The position numbers were made by a program, and so were the translations under genes. A model generated the notes under the pieces. That model was not told where the DNA came from. It made no database searches and saw only the letters and a list, made by a program, of their open reading frames with translations. 64,000 bases of DNA from Pseudomonas sp. Bc-h (GTDB lineage: Bacteria; Pseudomonadota; Gammaproteobacteria; Pseudomonadales; Pseudomonadaceae): assembly GCF_002080045.1 (NCBI RefSeq), contig NZ_MUIN01000010.1, positions 186,001-250,000 on the forward strand. The letters are read 5' to 3'. Positions 1-8,064 of this stretch are shown here, one piece after another; the stretch's first letter is position 1, and every line of letters begins with the position of its first letter.

Positions 1-2
1 TG

Positions 3-755
3 AAAGTCCAAGGGCTACCTGAGGAACTGAGCGACCTCGCTCATGCCGTGAATTTCATGCTCCATCGGCTGGACAGCGACGTGCAACAACTGGCGCAGTT
101 TTCAGACGACCTAGCGCACGAGCTGCGCTCGCCTATGAACAATTTGATGGGAACGGCGCAGGTCACGCTATCGAGAGAAAGGCCACCTCAAGAATACAAG
201 CAGGTGCTGGAATCCTGTACTGAAGAACTCGAGCGCCTGTCACGGATGGTGTCCCAGATGCTTTTTCTGGCAAGTGTGAGCCAGCCTTCAGCGCCACTGA
301 CATTCAGTAGCGTCGATCTCCAAGAGGAGGCCACTAAGGTCTCGGAGTTGTTCGCGATTTCCGCTGAAGAGAAGAAAATGTCTGTGGAGGTGTCTGGTGA
401 AGGCACAGTGTTGGGAGACAAGTTGATGATCCAGCGCGCGATCTCAAATCTGCTGTCCAACGCGATTAGGCATGGTTCACCTGGCAGCACAGTCACGCTT
501 GGCCTCTCCACGTTTGCTGACGAAATGCTGCTCTCCGTCAGTAACGCTGGTGAAGGCATCGAGGCAGAACATTTGCCCCGCCTGTTCGACCGGTTTTACC
601 GAGTTCACCCGAGCCGGTCTCGCCAGCAAGGAGGGACTGGCCTTGGGTTGGCTATCGTACGCTCCATCATGAGCCTACACGAAGGGCGGGTTACCGTGAG
701 AAGTGAGCTTGGTCGCATCACTACCTTCAGCCTGATCTTCCCAAAGGCTGTGTGA
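3..755 (+). CDS. Heavy-metal (copper-type) sensor histidine kinase, C-terminal part
   Basis: The reading frame is open to the left edge, so this is the end of a larger inner-membrane kinase; the sensor, membrane segments and most of the HAMP linker lie outside the window. The visible part has the dimerisation and phospho-acceptor helix with the H-box DDLAHELRSP near base 110. It is followed by the ATPase domain: N-box (NLLSNAIRHG), G1/F region (LFDRFYR) and G2 box (GGTGLGLAIV). The H-box style matches the CusS/CopS/CzcS metal-sensor family. Its response-regulator partner should lie upstream, outside the window. The metal is inferred from the family and the metal genes downstream, not from the sequence. 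Confidence 0.85.
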   Translation, partial: KVQGLPEELSDLAHAVNFMLHRLDSDVQQLAQFSDDLAHELRSPMNNLMGTAQVTLSRERPPQEYKQVLESCTEELERLSRMVSQMLFLASVSQPSAPLTFSSVDLQEEATKVSELFAISAEEKKMSVEVSGEGTVLGDKLMIQRAISNLLSNAIRHGSPGSTVTLGLSTFADEMLLSVSNAGEGIEAEHLPRLFDRFYRVHPSRSRQQGGTGLGLAIVRSIMSLHEGRVTVRSELGRITTFSLIFPKAV

Positions 756-897
756 AATTGCCTGCAGCTAGATCGACTTCGGTTTGAAATCCCAATACTC
801 GGTGCAAGTGCATCGGGTTTCTCATTTGCATAGCATCGCTCAGAGCGCTTGTCGGCCTGCTGCCTTACCAGCAGTAAACCGACAGGCCTTCTCAGAG

Positions 898-1410
898 TCA
901 AAAACCCAAGCTCGGAGGCTCTTGAGCCGACAATTGGATGTCACGGAACGTCGGGTTGGTTGCGAAGAGGAATGGAGCAGACACAAGAATTGTTCCGTCG
1001 GCATTCCACTGAGGGCCGTTGAGAACCGGCAATTGATTCCAACGGTTGGCGACCGAATTCCGGCAGCCTGGCGAGCCCCAATATTGCTGAGCGAACTCCA
1101 GAAGATCGTCTTCATTACTCGGCAGTTCGGAAGAGATGACCGACCAGTTGAGCTGCCCTAGGTAGCTGGCATAGCGTTCAGCAGTCGCCATTACAGCCGA
1201 CGGCCACACCTGAAAACCTCTGCACACTCTGATGAATATCTCGAACTGCATCGGGGCTTTCCCCGACTCGATTTTTGTCCACGCACTCGGAGTCTTGGCG
1301 ATCCACTCAGCTACCTGAGCCTGATGGAGGCCTCTCTCGGTGCGGAGTTCCCTAAGGATGACGGTACAAATGGTTGTTACGGTGGTGACTTTCTCTGATG
1401 TGGCTGACAT
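898..1410 (-). CDS. XRE-type helix-turn-helix regulator
   Basis: This 170-residue protein has an N-terminal Cro/CI-type DNA-binding domain at about residues 15-70. The segment LRTERGLHQAQVAEWI...TPSAWTKIESGK follows the usual five-helix XRE pattern. The rest, about 100 residues, contains no domain I recognise. It converges on the upstream sensor kinase and is divergent from the DUF411 gene. A palindrome between them (1464-1492) is a good candidate operator, so autoregulation is likely but is an inference. The start is the ATG at 1410. Its target genes are unknown. Confidence 0.8.
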   Translation of the reverse strand: MSATSEKVTTVTTICTVILRELRTERGLHQAQVAEWIAKTPSAWTKIESGKAPMQFEIFIRVCRGFQVWPSAVMATAERYASYLGQLNWSVISSELPSNEDDLLEFAQQYWGSPGCRNSVANRWNQLPVLNGPQWNADGTILVSAPFLFATNPTFRDIQLSAQEPPSLGF

Positions 1411-1463
1411 GGCTACGACTCAAGATGGCTAACAGGTAGCTGAAATCATACCCAAACAAAGTC

Positions 1464-1492
1464 CCTATTGGAACCTACACATTCCCAATAGG
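1464..1492. promoter_or_regulatory. Candidate operator CCTATTGG-N13-CCAATAGG
   Basis: Two perfect inverted 8-bp half-sites lie 21 bp apart centre to centre, about two helical turns. They sit 54 bp upstream of the XRE regulator start, in an A/T-rich gap that also precedes the divergent DUF411 gene. Half-sites on one DNA face fit a dimeric HTH repressor. Binding by the adjacent regulator is an inference. Confidence 0.5.
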
Positions 1493-1811
1493 AACATTGC
1501 ATTTCTCTATGAGGTTTTATGGATTCCCAAAAAAACTTCACAAAATTTGCGAAAGTCCTTTTCGGCTCTGTATGTCGCCGATGGGACGCTGAATTTTTTA
1601 CTGAAACTCGCTTTTATCAGGGCAGATGAAGACGGTAATGCCAAAAGCCACTGACAGCCCTCCTGCGATCACGGGATAGGCGAGTCATATCCCGCAGCGG
1701 CACAGACTGCCCTTCCAAAAAGGATTTTCTCATCCGGTTACACATTCAATTTGCGATACCCATCCGCTTGCGCGGACGCTACAGCGAAGCCTATTCAGAG
1801 AGATCCGAATC

Positions 1812-2270
1812 ATGACCTTGCGTACACGAAGAGTCCTGCGTGCCTTGGGCGCAATTGCAGGTATCAGTATGTTCACCTTCGCTCAAGCAGCCACAACGTC
1901 AATAGACGTCTATCGAGATCCGAACTGCGGCTGTTGCACCAAGTGGATCAGCTACCTTAAGGACAATGGATATGAGGTAGTGGATCACGTGGAAAACAAC
2001 ATGAGCGCGGTTAAGGAAAAGCTTGGCGTTCCAGCACAACTGGGGTCATGCCATACCGGCGTTGTGAACGGGAAATTTGTAGAGGGACATGTCTCAGTGG
2101 AGCAAATCAACGAGCTCAGTAAGAGGTCGGACTTGAAAGGTGTTGCGGCACCTGGCATGCCAGTAGGCTCACCAGGTATGGAGTCCGGGACGCGCAGGAG
2201 CGCGTATCAAATTATTGGTGTGACTGACTCTGGGGATCAGACCCTCCTGGCAGACTTCCCAGCTCGATAG
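1812..2270 (+). CDS. DUF411 periplasmic metal-binding protein
   Basis: This 152-residue protein starts with a signal peptide (twin Arg-rich n-region, hydrophobic core, AQA cleavage site near residue 26). The mature part is a DUF411 domain. It opens with a thioredoxin-like strand and the motif DPNCGCCTKW, followed by a conserved GSCHTG segment. DUF411 proteins commonly occur in copper and other metal-resistance clusters of Pseudomonas. The cysteine pair CGCC and the SCHT motif are plausible metal or thiol sites. Location in the periplasm and a link to copper handling are inferences from the family and from the metal sensor kinase and CadA nearby. A GAGAGAT ribosome-binding site precedes the ATG. 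Confidence 0.85.
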   Translation: MTLRTRRVLRALGAIAGISMFTFAQAATTSIDVYRDPNCGCCTKWISYLKDNGYEVVDHVENNMSAVKEKLGVPAQLGSCHTGVVNGKFVEGHVSVEQINELSKRSDLKGVAAPGMPVGSPGMESGTRRSAYQIIGVTDSGDQTLLADFPAR

Positions 2271-2384
2271 GCTCTCAGAGATCCCGTGCCAACCGAAAAG
2301 ACATCGCCGGCATGGATCGGACGAATCGCCGGAGCCATGTAGGTCTGCCGGCAAGTACTGATAGGTGTCGTCTCAGCGAAGCAC

Positions 2385-2774
2385 CTAGTCGAAGAGCTCT
2401 CTTAGAAACGATTTTTTGCGGTAGGGTTGACCTTGGTGCCCGCTCTGATAGGTGTCTCGCCATCCGCCAGAGTGATTCGATTGCACTTCGGAGTGCCCGC
2501 CGTGTTTGCTCCCGTGTTTACTGCCATGTTTGTCACCTTGGTGACCGCCAGATGGCTGGGAGTAAACGACCTCTGCTTGAGGCAGCAATTCCTGAGAAGC
2601 CTGAGTAAATCCAGCAGGGAGAAAACGTGATTCCTGCTGCTGGCTCCTCTCAATGATTTTGTCGAGTTCACCACGGTCAAGCCAGACGCCCCTGCACTGA
2701 GGGCAGTAGTCGATCTCAACGTTCTGGCGCTCGGTCATCACTAGCGAGATGTCTTTGCATACTGGGCACTGCAT
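2385..2774 (-). CDS. TFIIB-type zinc-ribbon protein
   Basis: This is a 129-residue protein if started at the ATG at 2774, which places the conserved MQCPVCK at the N-terminus. Two CxxC knuckles (CPVC near residue 3 and CPQC near 26), with WLDRGELDKI between and after, define the zf-TFIIB family (PF13453). The C-terminal half is low-complexity and rich in His, Gly and Ser, with repeated KHG units, so it may bind further metal. It lies 46 bp downstream of cadA on the same strand and probably shares its transcript. The molecular function of this family is not established. A longer reading frame would run into cadA and was not used. Confidence 0.75.
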   Translation of the reverse strand: MQCPVCKDISLVMTERQNVEIDYCPQCRGVWLDRGELDKIIERSQQQESRFLPAGFTQASQELLPQAEVVYSQPSGGHQGDKHGSKHGSKHGGHSEVQSNHSGGWRDTYQSGHQGQPYRKKSFLRELFD

Positions 2775-2820
2775 GGTCTTTTCCTCTGTATTGAAAAAGG
2801 CTGATAGCGGATCTGCTGTT

Positions 2821-5310
2821 TCAGCGACGCAGCAAGCGCAATCCGTTGAACACCACGAGCAAGCTCGCTCCCATGTCGGCAAATACGGCCATCCACAAAG
2901 TCGCGAATCCTGAGAACGCGAGCGCCAAGAACACAACCTTGATCCCCAGCGCCAGGCTGATGTTCTGCTTCAAGATGGAGGCAGAACGACGGCTCAAGCT
3001 GATGAAGTCTGCGATTTTGCGCGGGTCGTCATCCATGATCGCTACGTCAGCTGTCTCCAGCGCTGTCGCAGTCCCGGCGGCACCCATTGCAAAACCAATG
3101 TCTGATTGTGCAAGGGCAGGAGCATCGTTCACTCCATCACCGACCATCCCGACATTTCCATACTGGGTCTTCAACTCAGCCACGGCAGTTTGCTTATCCT
3201 CGGGCATGAGATTCCCGCGCGCATCCGCGATGCCTAGCTGGCCGGCAATCGTTTTGGCAGTCGCAGGGTTGTCACCTGTCAGCATGACCGGGGTCACATT
3301 CAAAGCTTTCACCGCCGCAATCGCCTGGAGGCTCTCAGGCCGGACGGCGTCCGCGACCGCGAAGATTGCGACGGGGCCAGCGCTGCTGCACAGCACGATC
3401 ACTGTCTTACCTGCACTTTCAAGCTTCGAAAGTTTGGCTTCCAGTGCTGCTGAACACACACCTAGTTCTTCCACCAAGCGATGATTGCCCAAGTGCCAGA
3501 CTTCATCGCTAACCTTGCCTTTTACACCCCGCCCATTGAGGACATTGAAGTCACTGACCGACATAGCTTGGACTGCTGGTTGCTGGGATTTCCATCCTGC
3601 GACCAATGCCTTGGCCACTGGATGCGTACTCTGCTCATCCAGGCTTGCGGCAATCAGGAGTGCGGTTTCAATCGGCAGTTCACCCAGCGACTCGGAGTCA
3701 GTTAGAACTGGTTTCCCTTGAGTCAACGTGCCGGTTTTATCGAGGGCCACCACCTTCAACAACCTGCCACTTTCAAGGTAGGCACCGCCCTTGATGAGGA
3801 TCCCCTGCTTCGCGGCAGATGCGAGGCCGCTTACCACTGTGACGGGGGTTGAAACCACAAGCGCACAAGGACAGGCAATAACGAGCAAGACCAGCGCCTG
3901 GTAGAGCCATTCGCTCCATGTTCCACCGAGCAATACTGGCCCAAGGGTCGCAACGAGCAGAGCCACTACGACAACAACAGGGGTGTAGTAGCGCGCAAAT
4001 TGGTCGACGAATCTCTGCGTAGGCGCCCGCTGTGACTGAGCATTCTGAATGGCGGCAGCGATGCGAGCCAGCGTACTTTCCCCAGCAACGGCAGTCACGG
4101 TGGCCTCAACCACGCCGTCGGTGACGATGCTGCCCGCATAGAGCTGATCACCCACGACCTTATCTACTGGCAAGCTTTCACCGGTGATTGGCGCTTGATC
4201 CAGGGCCGCTCGGCCAGAGGTTACCGTCGCATCCAGTGGCACTCTCGACCCAGTACGAATACGGATTTTACTGCCCAGCGCCACACCTTCGACTGGCTGT
4301 TCCTTCCAGCCGCTGTCACTCATCACTTCAGCAGTTTCAGGCGCAAGGGCAGTCAGCGACTTAATCGCGTTGCGGGCGCGCTCAAGAGATAAAGCTTCAA
4401 TGGCTTCGGCAACCGCAAAGAGGAAGACCACCATCGCAGCTTCCGGCCACTTGCCAATTACCACAGCGCCCAAGACAGCCAGCGACATCAAGAAATAGAT
4501 GTTCAGTGTGAAGTTCTTCACGGCGATCCAACCCTTTTTCAGGGTAGGTAGACCAGCAGTGAGAATAGACAACACAGCCAAGACCACGACCGGCCAAGCC
4601 CCTTCCTGTCCGGTCGTCCAGGCGATTACTTCAGCGGCGATGGCAGCTAGGCCACTGACGGCCAGTAACCCTTTCAAACGTTTAGTGAGGGCCGGTGGGA
4701 CGGCCTTCGAAGCTGCGCCAGCCTCGATGAGGGTCGGCCCCATATCCAGAGCATTCAAGGCGGCAACAATCGTTTCCGGATCACCTAAACGGTGATGCAC
4801 CGTAAGCTCCCGATCCAACAGGTTGAAATCGAGTCGAGCAACTCCAGGCATTGGCTCCAGGCGGTTACGGATCAGCCGCTCCTCAGTAGGGCAGTCCATC
4901 TTGTCGATTCGATATCGAACCTGAGTCGTCCCTTCAGGCCCAGGCGTCGCCGCGCGTGAAGTCGCTGATCCCACAGAATTGGCTTTGCTTGAGCAGCACG
5001 CATCCACATGGGCATGAGCCGTCGAGCCATGGTCATGTCCATGATCGTGATCGTGATCGTGATCGTGAGAGCCTGCACCGTGGTCATGATCATGGTGAGC
5101 CGACTTGGAGTCGGAAGCCTGAGAGTGATGCGAACCGCATGCATGCGATTCCTTACTGCCCAAGCTTTCGGCGTGATCATGGCCGTGCTCAGCTTGGTGA
5201 GCCCGAGATTGAATTTGTTTGGCGAACACCTCCCGAGGGTCAGCAGAGCAGCAATCATCTGACTTCGGGACAAGGTGCAATTTGGTTTTGGACTGGTTTT
5301 CCTGACTCAT
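2821..5310 (-). CDS. cadA: Cd/Zn/Pb-exporting P1B-type ATPase
   Basis: This 829-residue inner-membrane metal pump exports Cd2+, Zn2+ or Pb2+ from the cytoplasm using ATP. Residues 41-101 form a long His/Asp-rich extension with HDHDHDHD runs, followed by one HMA-like domain with MDCPTEE (138-144). The membrane part carries the CPC translocation motif (480-482). The actuator TGES is at 376-379, the phosphorylation motif DKTGT at 524-528, and the hinge GDGVNDAPAL near the C-terminus. CPC with this HMA motif is typical of the Zn/Cd/Pb class rather than Cu. It is transcribed from a MerR-type promoter at 5340-5370, but no cadR lies beside it. The ATG at 5310 has no strong ribosome-binding site. Confidence 0.93.
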   Translation of the reverse strand: MSQENQSKTKLHLVPKSDDCCSADPREVFAKQIQSRAHQAEHGHDHAESLGSKESHACGSHHSQASDSKSAHHDHDHGAGSHDHDHDHDHGHDHGSTAHAHVDACCSSKANSVGSATSRAATPGPEGTTQVRYRIDKMDCPTEERLIRNRLEPMPGVARLDFNLLDRELTVHHRLGDPETIVAALNALDMGPTLIEAGAASKAVPPALTKRLKGLLAVSGLAAIAAEVIAWTTGQEGAWPVVVLAVLSILTAGLPTLKKGWIAVKNFTLNIYFLMSLAVLGAVVIGKWPEAAMVVFLFAVAEAIEALSLERARNAIKSLTALAPETAEVMSDSGWKEQPVEGVALGSKIRIRTGSRVPLDATVTSGRAALDQAPITGESLPVDKVVGDQLYAGSIVTDGVVEATVTAVAGESTLARIAAAIQNAQSQRAPTQRFVDQFARYYTPVVVVVALLVATLGPVLLGGTWSEWLYQALVLLVIACPCALVVSTPVTVVSGLASAAKQGILIKGGAYLESGRLLKVVALDKTGTLTQGKPVLTDSESLGELPIETALLIAASLDEQSTHPVAKALVAGWKSQQPAVQAMSVSDFNVLNGRGVKGKVSDEVWHLGNHRLVEELGVCSAALEAKLSKLESAGKTVIVLCSSAGPVAIFAVADAVRPESLQAIAAVKALNVTPVMLTGDNPATAKTIAGQLGIADARGNLMPEDKQTAVAELKTQYGNVGMVGDGVNDAPALAQSDIGFAMGAAGTATALETADVAIMDDDPRKIADFISLSRRSASILKQNISLALGIKVVFLALAFSGFATLWMAVFADMGASLLVVFNGLRLLRR

Positions 5311-5339
5311 GACGCGTCTACCAATAAGGACATGGCGCC

Positions 5340-5370
5340 ATTCAACAGCCTGTAGTAACTACAGGGTCAA
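5340..5370 (-). promoter_or_regulatory. MerR/CadR-type promoter of cadA
   Basis: On the minus strand, -35 TTGACC (5365-5370) and -10 TTGAAT (5340-5345) are separated by 19 bp, the over-long spacer typical of MerR-family promoters. The spacer holds a perfect dyad, CCTGTAG-TTA-CTACAGG (5349-5365), very like remembered CadR operators. This predicts metal-dependent activation by untwisting. The regulator itself is not in this window. Confidence 0.8.
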
Positions 5371-5500
5371 GCGAAGAATTTGAAGTTTTCAGATCGAGGC
5401 AAGGACACGGGTCGAGTCGACGTCCCCATGCGTAGGCGATTGATGAATGGATGTAGGAATACATCAGGTGGCCAAAGTAGGCAGCGCCTCAACTGCTCCG

Positions 5501-5713
5501 TCAGCCCTCACCTTGGGAGTCATGCATATCGAGTAGACCATCAATCTTCTGATGAAGCTTATGGGACAACGTCAGGAGAAAACCGTCAGGACGGTCTTCG
5601 ACACCCTTAATCTGCGTCGGCTGTAGACCTACCCAGGCACAGACCACGACCACAGCCGACAGGGTCAAAAGCAGAGCTGTACAGCTAGCCACTCGGCGCA
5701 GTCTCAGCAGCAA
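5501..5713 (-). CDS. Small single-pass membrane protein, unknown
   Basis: This is a predicted 70-residue protein with one hydrophobic segment (about residues 11-30, TALLLTLSAVVVVCAWV) near the N-terminus and a polar tail. That gives a signal-anchor or inner-membrane topology. The TTG start at 5713 is preceded by a strong GAGGAGG sequence only 2 nt away, so a slightly different start is possible. It lies upstream of the cadA promoter on the same strand, next to the metal genes. I do not recognise a family. The strong ribosome-binding site and the membrane segment argue for a real gene, but length and start are uncertain. Confidence 0.45.
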   Translation of the reverse strand: MLLRLRRVASCTALLLTLSAVVVVCAWVGLQPTQIKGVEDRPDGFLLTLSHKLHQKIDGLLDMHDSQGEG

Positions 5714-5803
5714 ATCCTCCTCGACAATTTTGTTACAAGTCTTTTCAGAATCATGTTTTAGATGCCAAATACGATACCCGACGACGGCGGCGTACCCCTA
5801 GAG

Positions 5804-5830
5804 TAAAAACCCCGCCATGTCCGGCGGGGT
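5804..5830 (-). terminator. Rho-independent terminator
   Basis: On the minus strand the 7-bp G/C stem CCCCGCC...GGCGGGG (arms 5810-5816 and 5823-5829) is followed by a run of T. It lies just downstream of the small gene ending at 5839. Confidence 0.8.
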
Positions 5831-5838
5831 CTTATCTA

Positions 5839-5970
5839 TCAATCACCTTTCTTGTGCTTGTGCACGTCCAGGTCGGGATGCTTAGGCTTGTTTTCGGGGG
5901 TTACACGGCGACGCTGGTCTGTCTTGCCGGTTGATTCGGCAATTGGCTTGGGCCCAGGTTTGATGGCCAT
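5839..5970 (-). CDS. 43-residue basic protein, unknown
   Basis: A short open frame begins with ATG at 5970 and ends with TGA at 5839. It is preceded by AAGGAG with an 8-nt spacer and followed at once by a strong terminator, so it has all the marks of a monocistronic gene. The product is highly charged and rich in Lys, Arg, His and Pro (start MAIKPGPKPI, end DVHKHKKGD), with no hydrophobic core, and is probably disordered in the cytoplasm. I do not recognise a function. Possible roles include nucleic-acid or ribosome binding, judged only from composition. Confidence 0.65.
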   Translation of the reverse strand: MAIKPGPKPIAESTGKTDQRRRVTPENKPKHPDLDVHKHKKGD

Positions 5971-6234
5971 ACGACTTGCTCCTTCAGATGATAGGGATAT
6001 GCCTTTGCAAACGACTGCCGTGTAAGCGTTCGCTCAGTACGGTCACGAGATTGAGGGCACCCAAACACTGTAGCTTGATATTTTTATGCCAGCATTGGAG
6101 TACAGCTTTTTTCACCCGTGCCTTTCAGATCCCTACTCAAGCTTTCTGAAGTGTTATGCCGAGAAGAGGGAGTGCGGCCCAATAGCCAAAGCTTCTCCAA
6201 CTCACGTTAAAGCCAGGGACTGCGCTGACAATCC

Positions 6235-6794
6235 CTATTCATCGAATGGCAATGCAGAGGTCGGATCACGGCGCACCTCGAAGGTATTGACTGTCATCGC
6301 AACAAGCGAGTAGTACCCATACACTCCAATCAGCTCAACCATCCCAGGCTCTCCAAATGGCGCGACGCCCTGATCGTAAAGCACGCCATCAACACGACGG
6401 GATTGATAAAGCGACTGACCGATCTCGTATACACACTGCTCATCGGCGCAGGTGAATGCGGGAGTCCGTTGCTGCCTAAGCGCTTCGATCACACTCTTGG
6501 AAATGCCTGCACCTCTGGCGATAGGCTCGTGAATTTGCCACTCGGCCTGAGAACGCCACTAAGCAGCAGTCGTCAGGATAGCTAGTTCGGTAAGTCGCTG
6601 CTCCAGTGTTGTGCCGTATCGGCAAAACGCTCCCAGACGCTGCGCATGGTCTGCAAGCGCCGGGCTCTGACCCAGGCCAGGAACGGGCCATCCAGATTGC
6701 CGCGAGGCCTCTTCTGAATCTCAGCTAGCACGCGCTGCTGACCCTCGCTCATCTGATCAGTTTGCAATGTGGTAAGACGCGATTGAATGTCCAT
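6235..6794 (-). pseudogene. Carboxymuconolactone decarboxylase-family gene, frameshifted
   Basis: Reading from the ATG at 6794 (GAGG site upstream), the first ~45 codons match an AhpD-like/carboxymuconolactone-decarboxylase protein (MDIQSRLTTL...DGPFLAWVRA). A -1 shift near 6662-6668 is needed to continue with PALADHAQRLGAFCRYGTTL. Farther on an in-frame TAG (6559-6561) interrupts the TTAA-WRSQAEWQIH region, after which the frame stays open to 6235 (VELIGVYGYYSLVAMTVNTF). With both lesions repaired the product would be about 186 residues, the normal family length. Two independent lesions make a sequencing error unlikely. The intact enzyme would be a small cytoplasmic decarboxylase or peroxidase-fold protein. 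Confidence 0.8.
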
Positions 6795-6992
6795 CGTTTC
6801 CTCTTTCCAAATTTGAGTCGCTACCTCACACACAGCCCAAGGTGATCCAGTACAGCACTCCGTATCGGACTGCCTTGAAAAAAGGGATCAAGGCCAAGAA
6901 GCTCCACAGCGGATCGCATCAGTCTGGCCAGCCGCTCTCTCAAAGTGGTGAGTCTTTTACCCAAGAGGATGAGTGCAAGGCCAGGGGATATG

Positions 6993-7625
6993 TCACCTAC
7001 TCCTTAAGATTGCTTGTGCGAATTGGCCAACGCTAGTGAAACCGCTATGGCCGCCGCGCTTGAGCAAAAAACCTTGAATCCCCACGATGCGAGGCCCATC
7101 GCGATCGCAACGTGGAGAGTCACCAAGCATTACAACGCGTCCTTGTCCGGCGAAGTCATTGCCAGGCTGGACACCTAACCGCTGGCAAGTCTGCAGGTAT
7201 ATCGATGACTCCGGCTTCATACATCCGAGCTCGTAGCTATACCCATGGACGACGATGCTCGGAAAAAGCTGCCGAATGACTGCACCATATGGACTCGCCA
7301 AATTTGAGCAGACCGCAAGCTTGATATCACCAGCGTGCAGCAGCGCTATGCCGTCTTCAGCATCAGCAAAAGGTCGGACGCTGGAAAGCTCCTCCTGCAG
7401 GCTGTCCTCAAGCTCCTTGAGCCGGCCAGAGGAGAGCTTGATACCAAAATATGAAGCAGCTTCTGATATTGGAAGTGTTCGCGTCATCAGGATACGAATG
7501 TCATCTGCTCGGGGCTTACGCCCCTGCTTGCTACATTCGCGAATGAGTTGCCGGTAGGGATAGGTGGGGCGTGTGATTTCGGCAATCGTGCCGAAGGCAT
7601 CCAAGATCACTCCGGAAATCTTCAT
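6993..7625 (-). CDS. HAD-superfamily hydrolase
   Basis: This 210-residue cytoplasmic protein starts at ATG 7625, preceded by AAAGGA. HAD motif I is near the N-terminus (GVILDAFGTI, in which the first Asp is the nucleophile). Motif II is in the region LAVCSNLASP, the motif III Lys in GCMKPESS, and motif IV in MLGDSPRCDRDG. A helical cap follows motif I. It is therefore a phosphatase-type HAD enzyme; the substrate is unknown. It is the last of four genes in the same direction (9050 to 6993) that begin with a metallophosphoesterase, so they may form one operon for phosphoester metabolism. A longer start at 7715 would overlap the upstream gene and lacks domain support. Confidence 0.8.
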   Translation of the reverse strand: MKISGVILDAFGTIAEITRPTYPYRQLIRECSKQGRKPRADDIRILMTRTLPISEAASYFGIKLSSGRLKELEDSLQEELSSVRPFADAEDGIALLHAGDIKLAVCSNLASPYGAVIRQLFPSIVVHGYSYELGCMKPESSIYLQTCQRLGVQPGNDFAGQGRVVMLGDSPRCDRDGPRIVGIQGFLLKRGGHSGFTSVGQFAQAILRSR

Positions 7626-7689
7626 TGATTTTCCTTTAGCTTTTAGCTTTGGTTCTTCCGTGCTGAAGTTGAGAGAAAGGGTCAAAATC

Positions 7690-8064
7690 TCACGAAAGCA
7701 GTCTTCGTATACCAAAAACGAGAGACTCGTCCCGACCTGATAGATCCGGGCTCATGTCAGGATCTATCAGGACATATCGGCTTCCGCTTGCGGTCACGGC
7801 AACCAGGTAACCGTACTCGTCATGAAACTCCAGAACGTTTGAGGTTCGGATCAGGCGCCCACTCCGAAATCTATCTTTGGAATCTAAATAGACGCGACCT
7901 ATTAGGCAAAAGCTCCACACCTGGGGCTGATACAGATACCCCGTGACACCACCAGTGAAAATCAGTTGGCTTGCAGTGATGACCAGGCTTGGGATCTCAA
8001 TCCTCTGGCTTTCCACAGGAGCCTCCGCCGTATACCGAAACGATGACGTAATGGTCTCGGCCAC
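7690..8064 (-). CDS. Unknown small protein
   Basis: This is a predicted 124-residue soluble protein. The central pattern YLDSKDRFRSGRLIRTS followed by LEFHDE and a strand-rich end (SRYVLIDPD) suggests a compact beta protein. It reminds me of small Pseudomonas proteins grouped as DUF6957, but that is from memory and weak. The 5' end overlaps the upstream gene by 68 nt; a GTG at 8016 would cut the overlap to 20 nt and may be the true start. It lies 64 bp upstream of the HAD gene on the same strand. Confidence 0.55.
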   Translation of the reverse strand: MAETITSSFRYTAEAPVESQRIEIPSLVITASQLIFTGGVTGYLYQPQVWSFCLIGRVYLDSKDRFRSGRLIRTSNVLEFHDEYGYLVAVTASGSRYVLIDPDMSPDLSGRDESLVFGIRRLLS

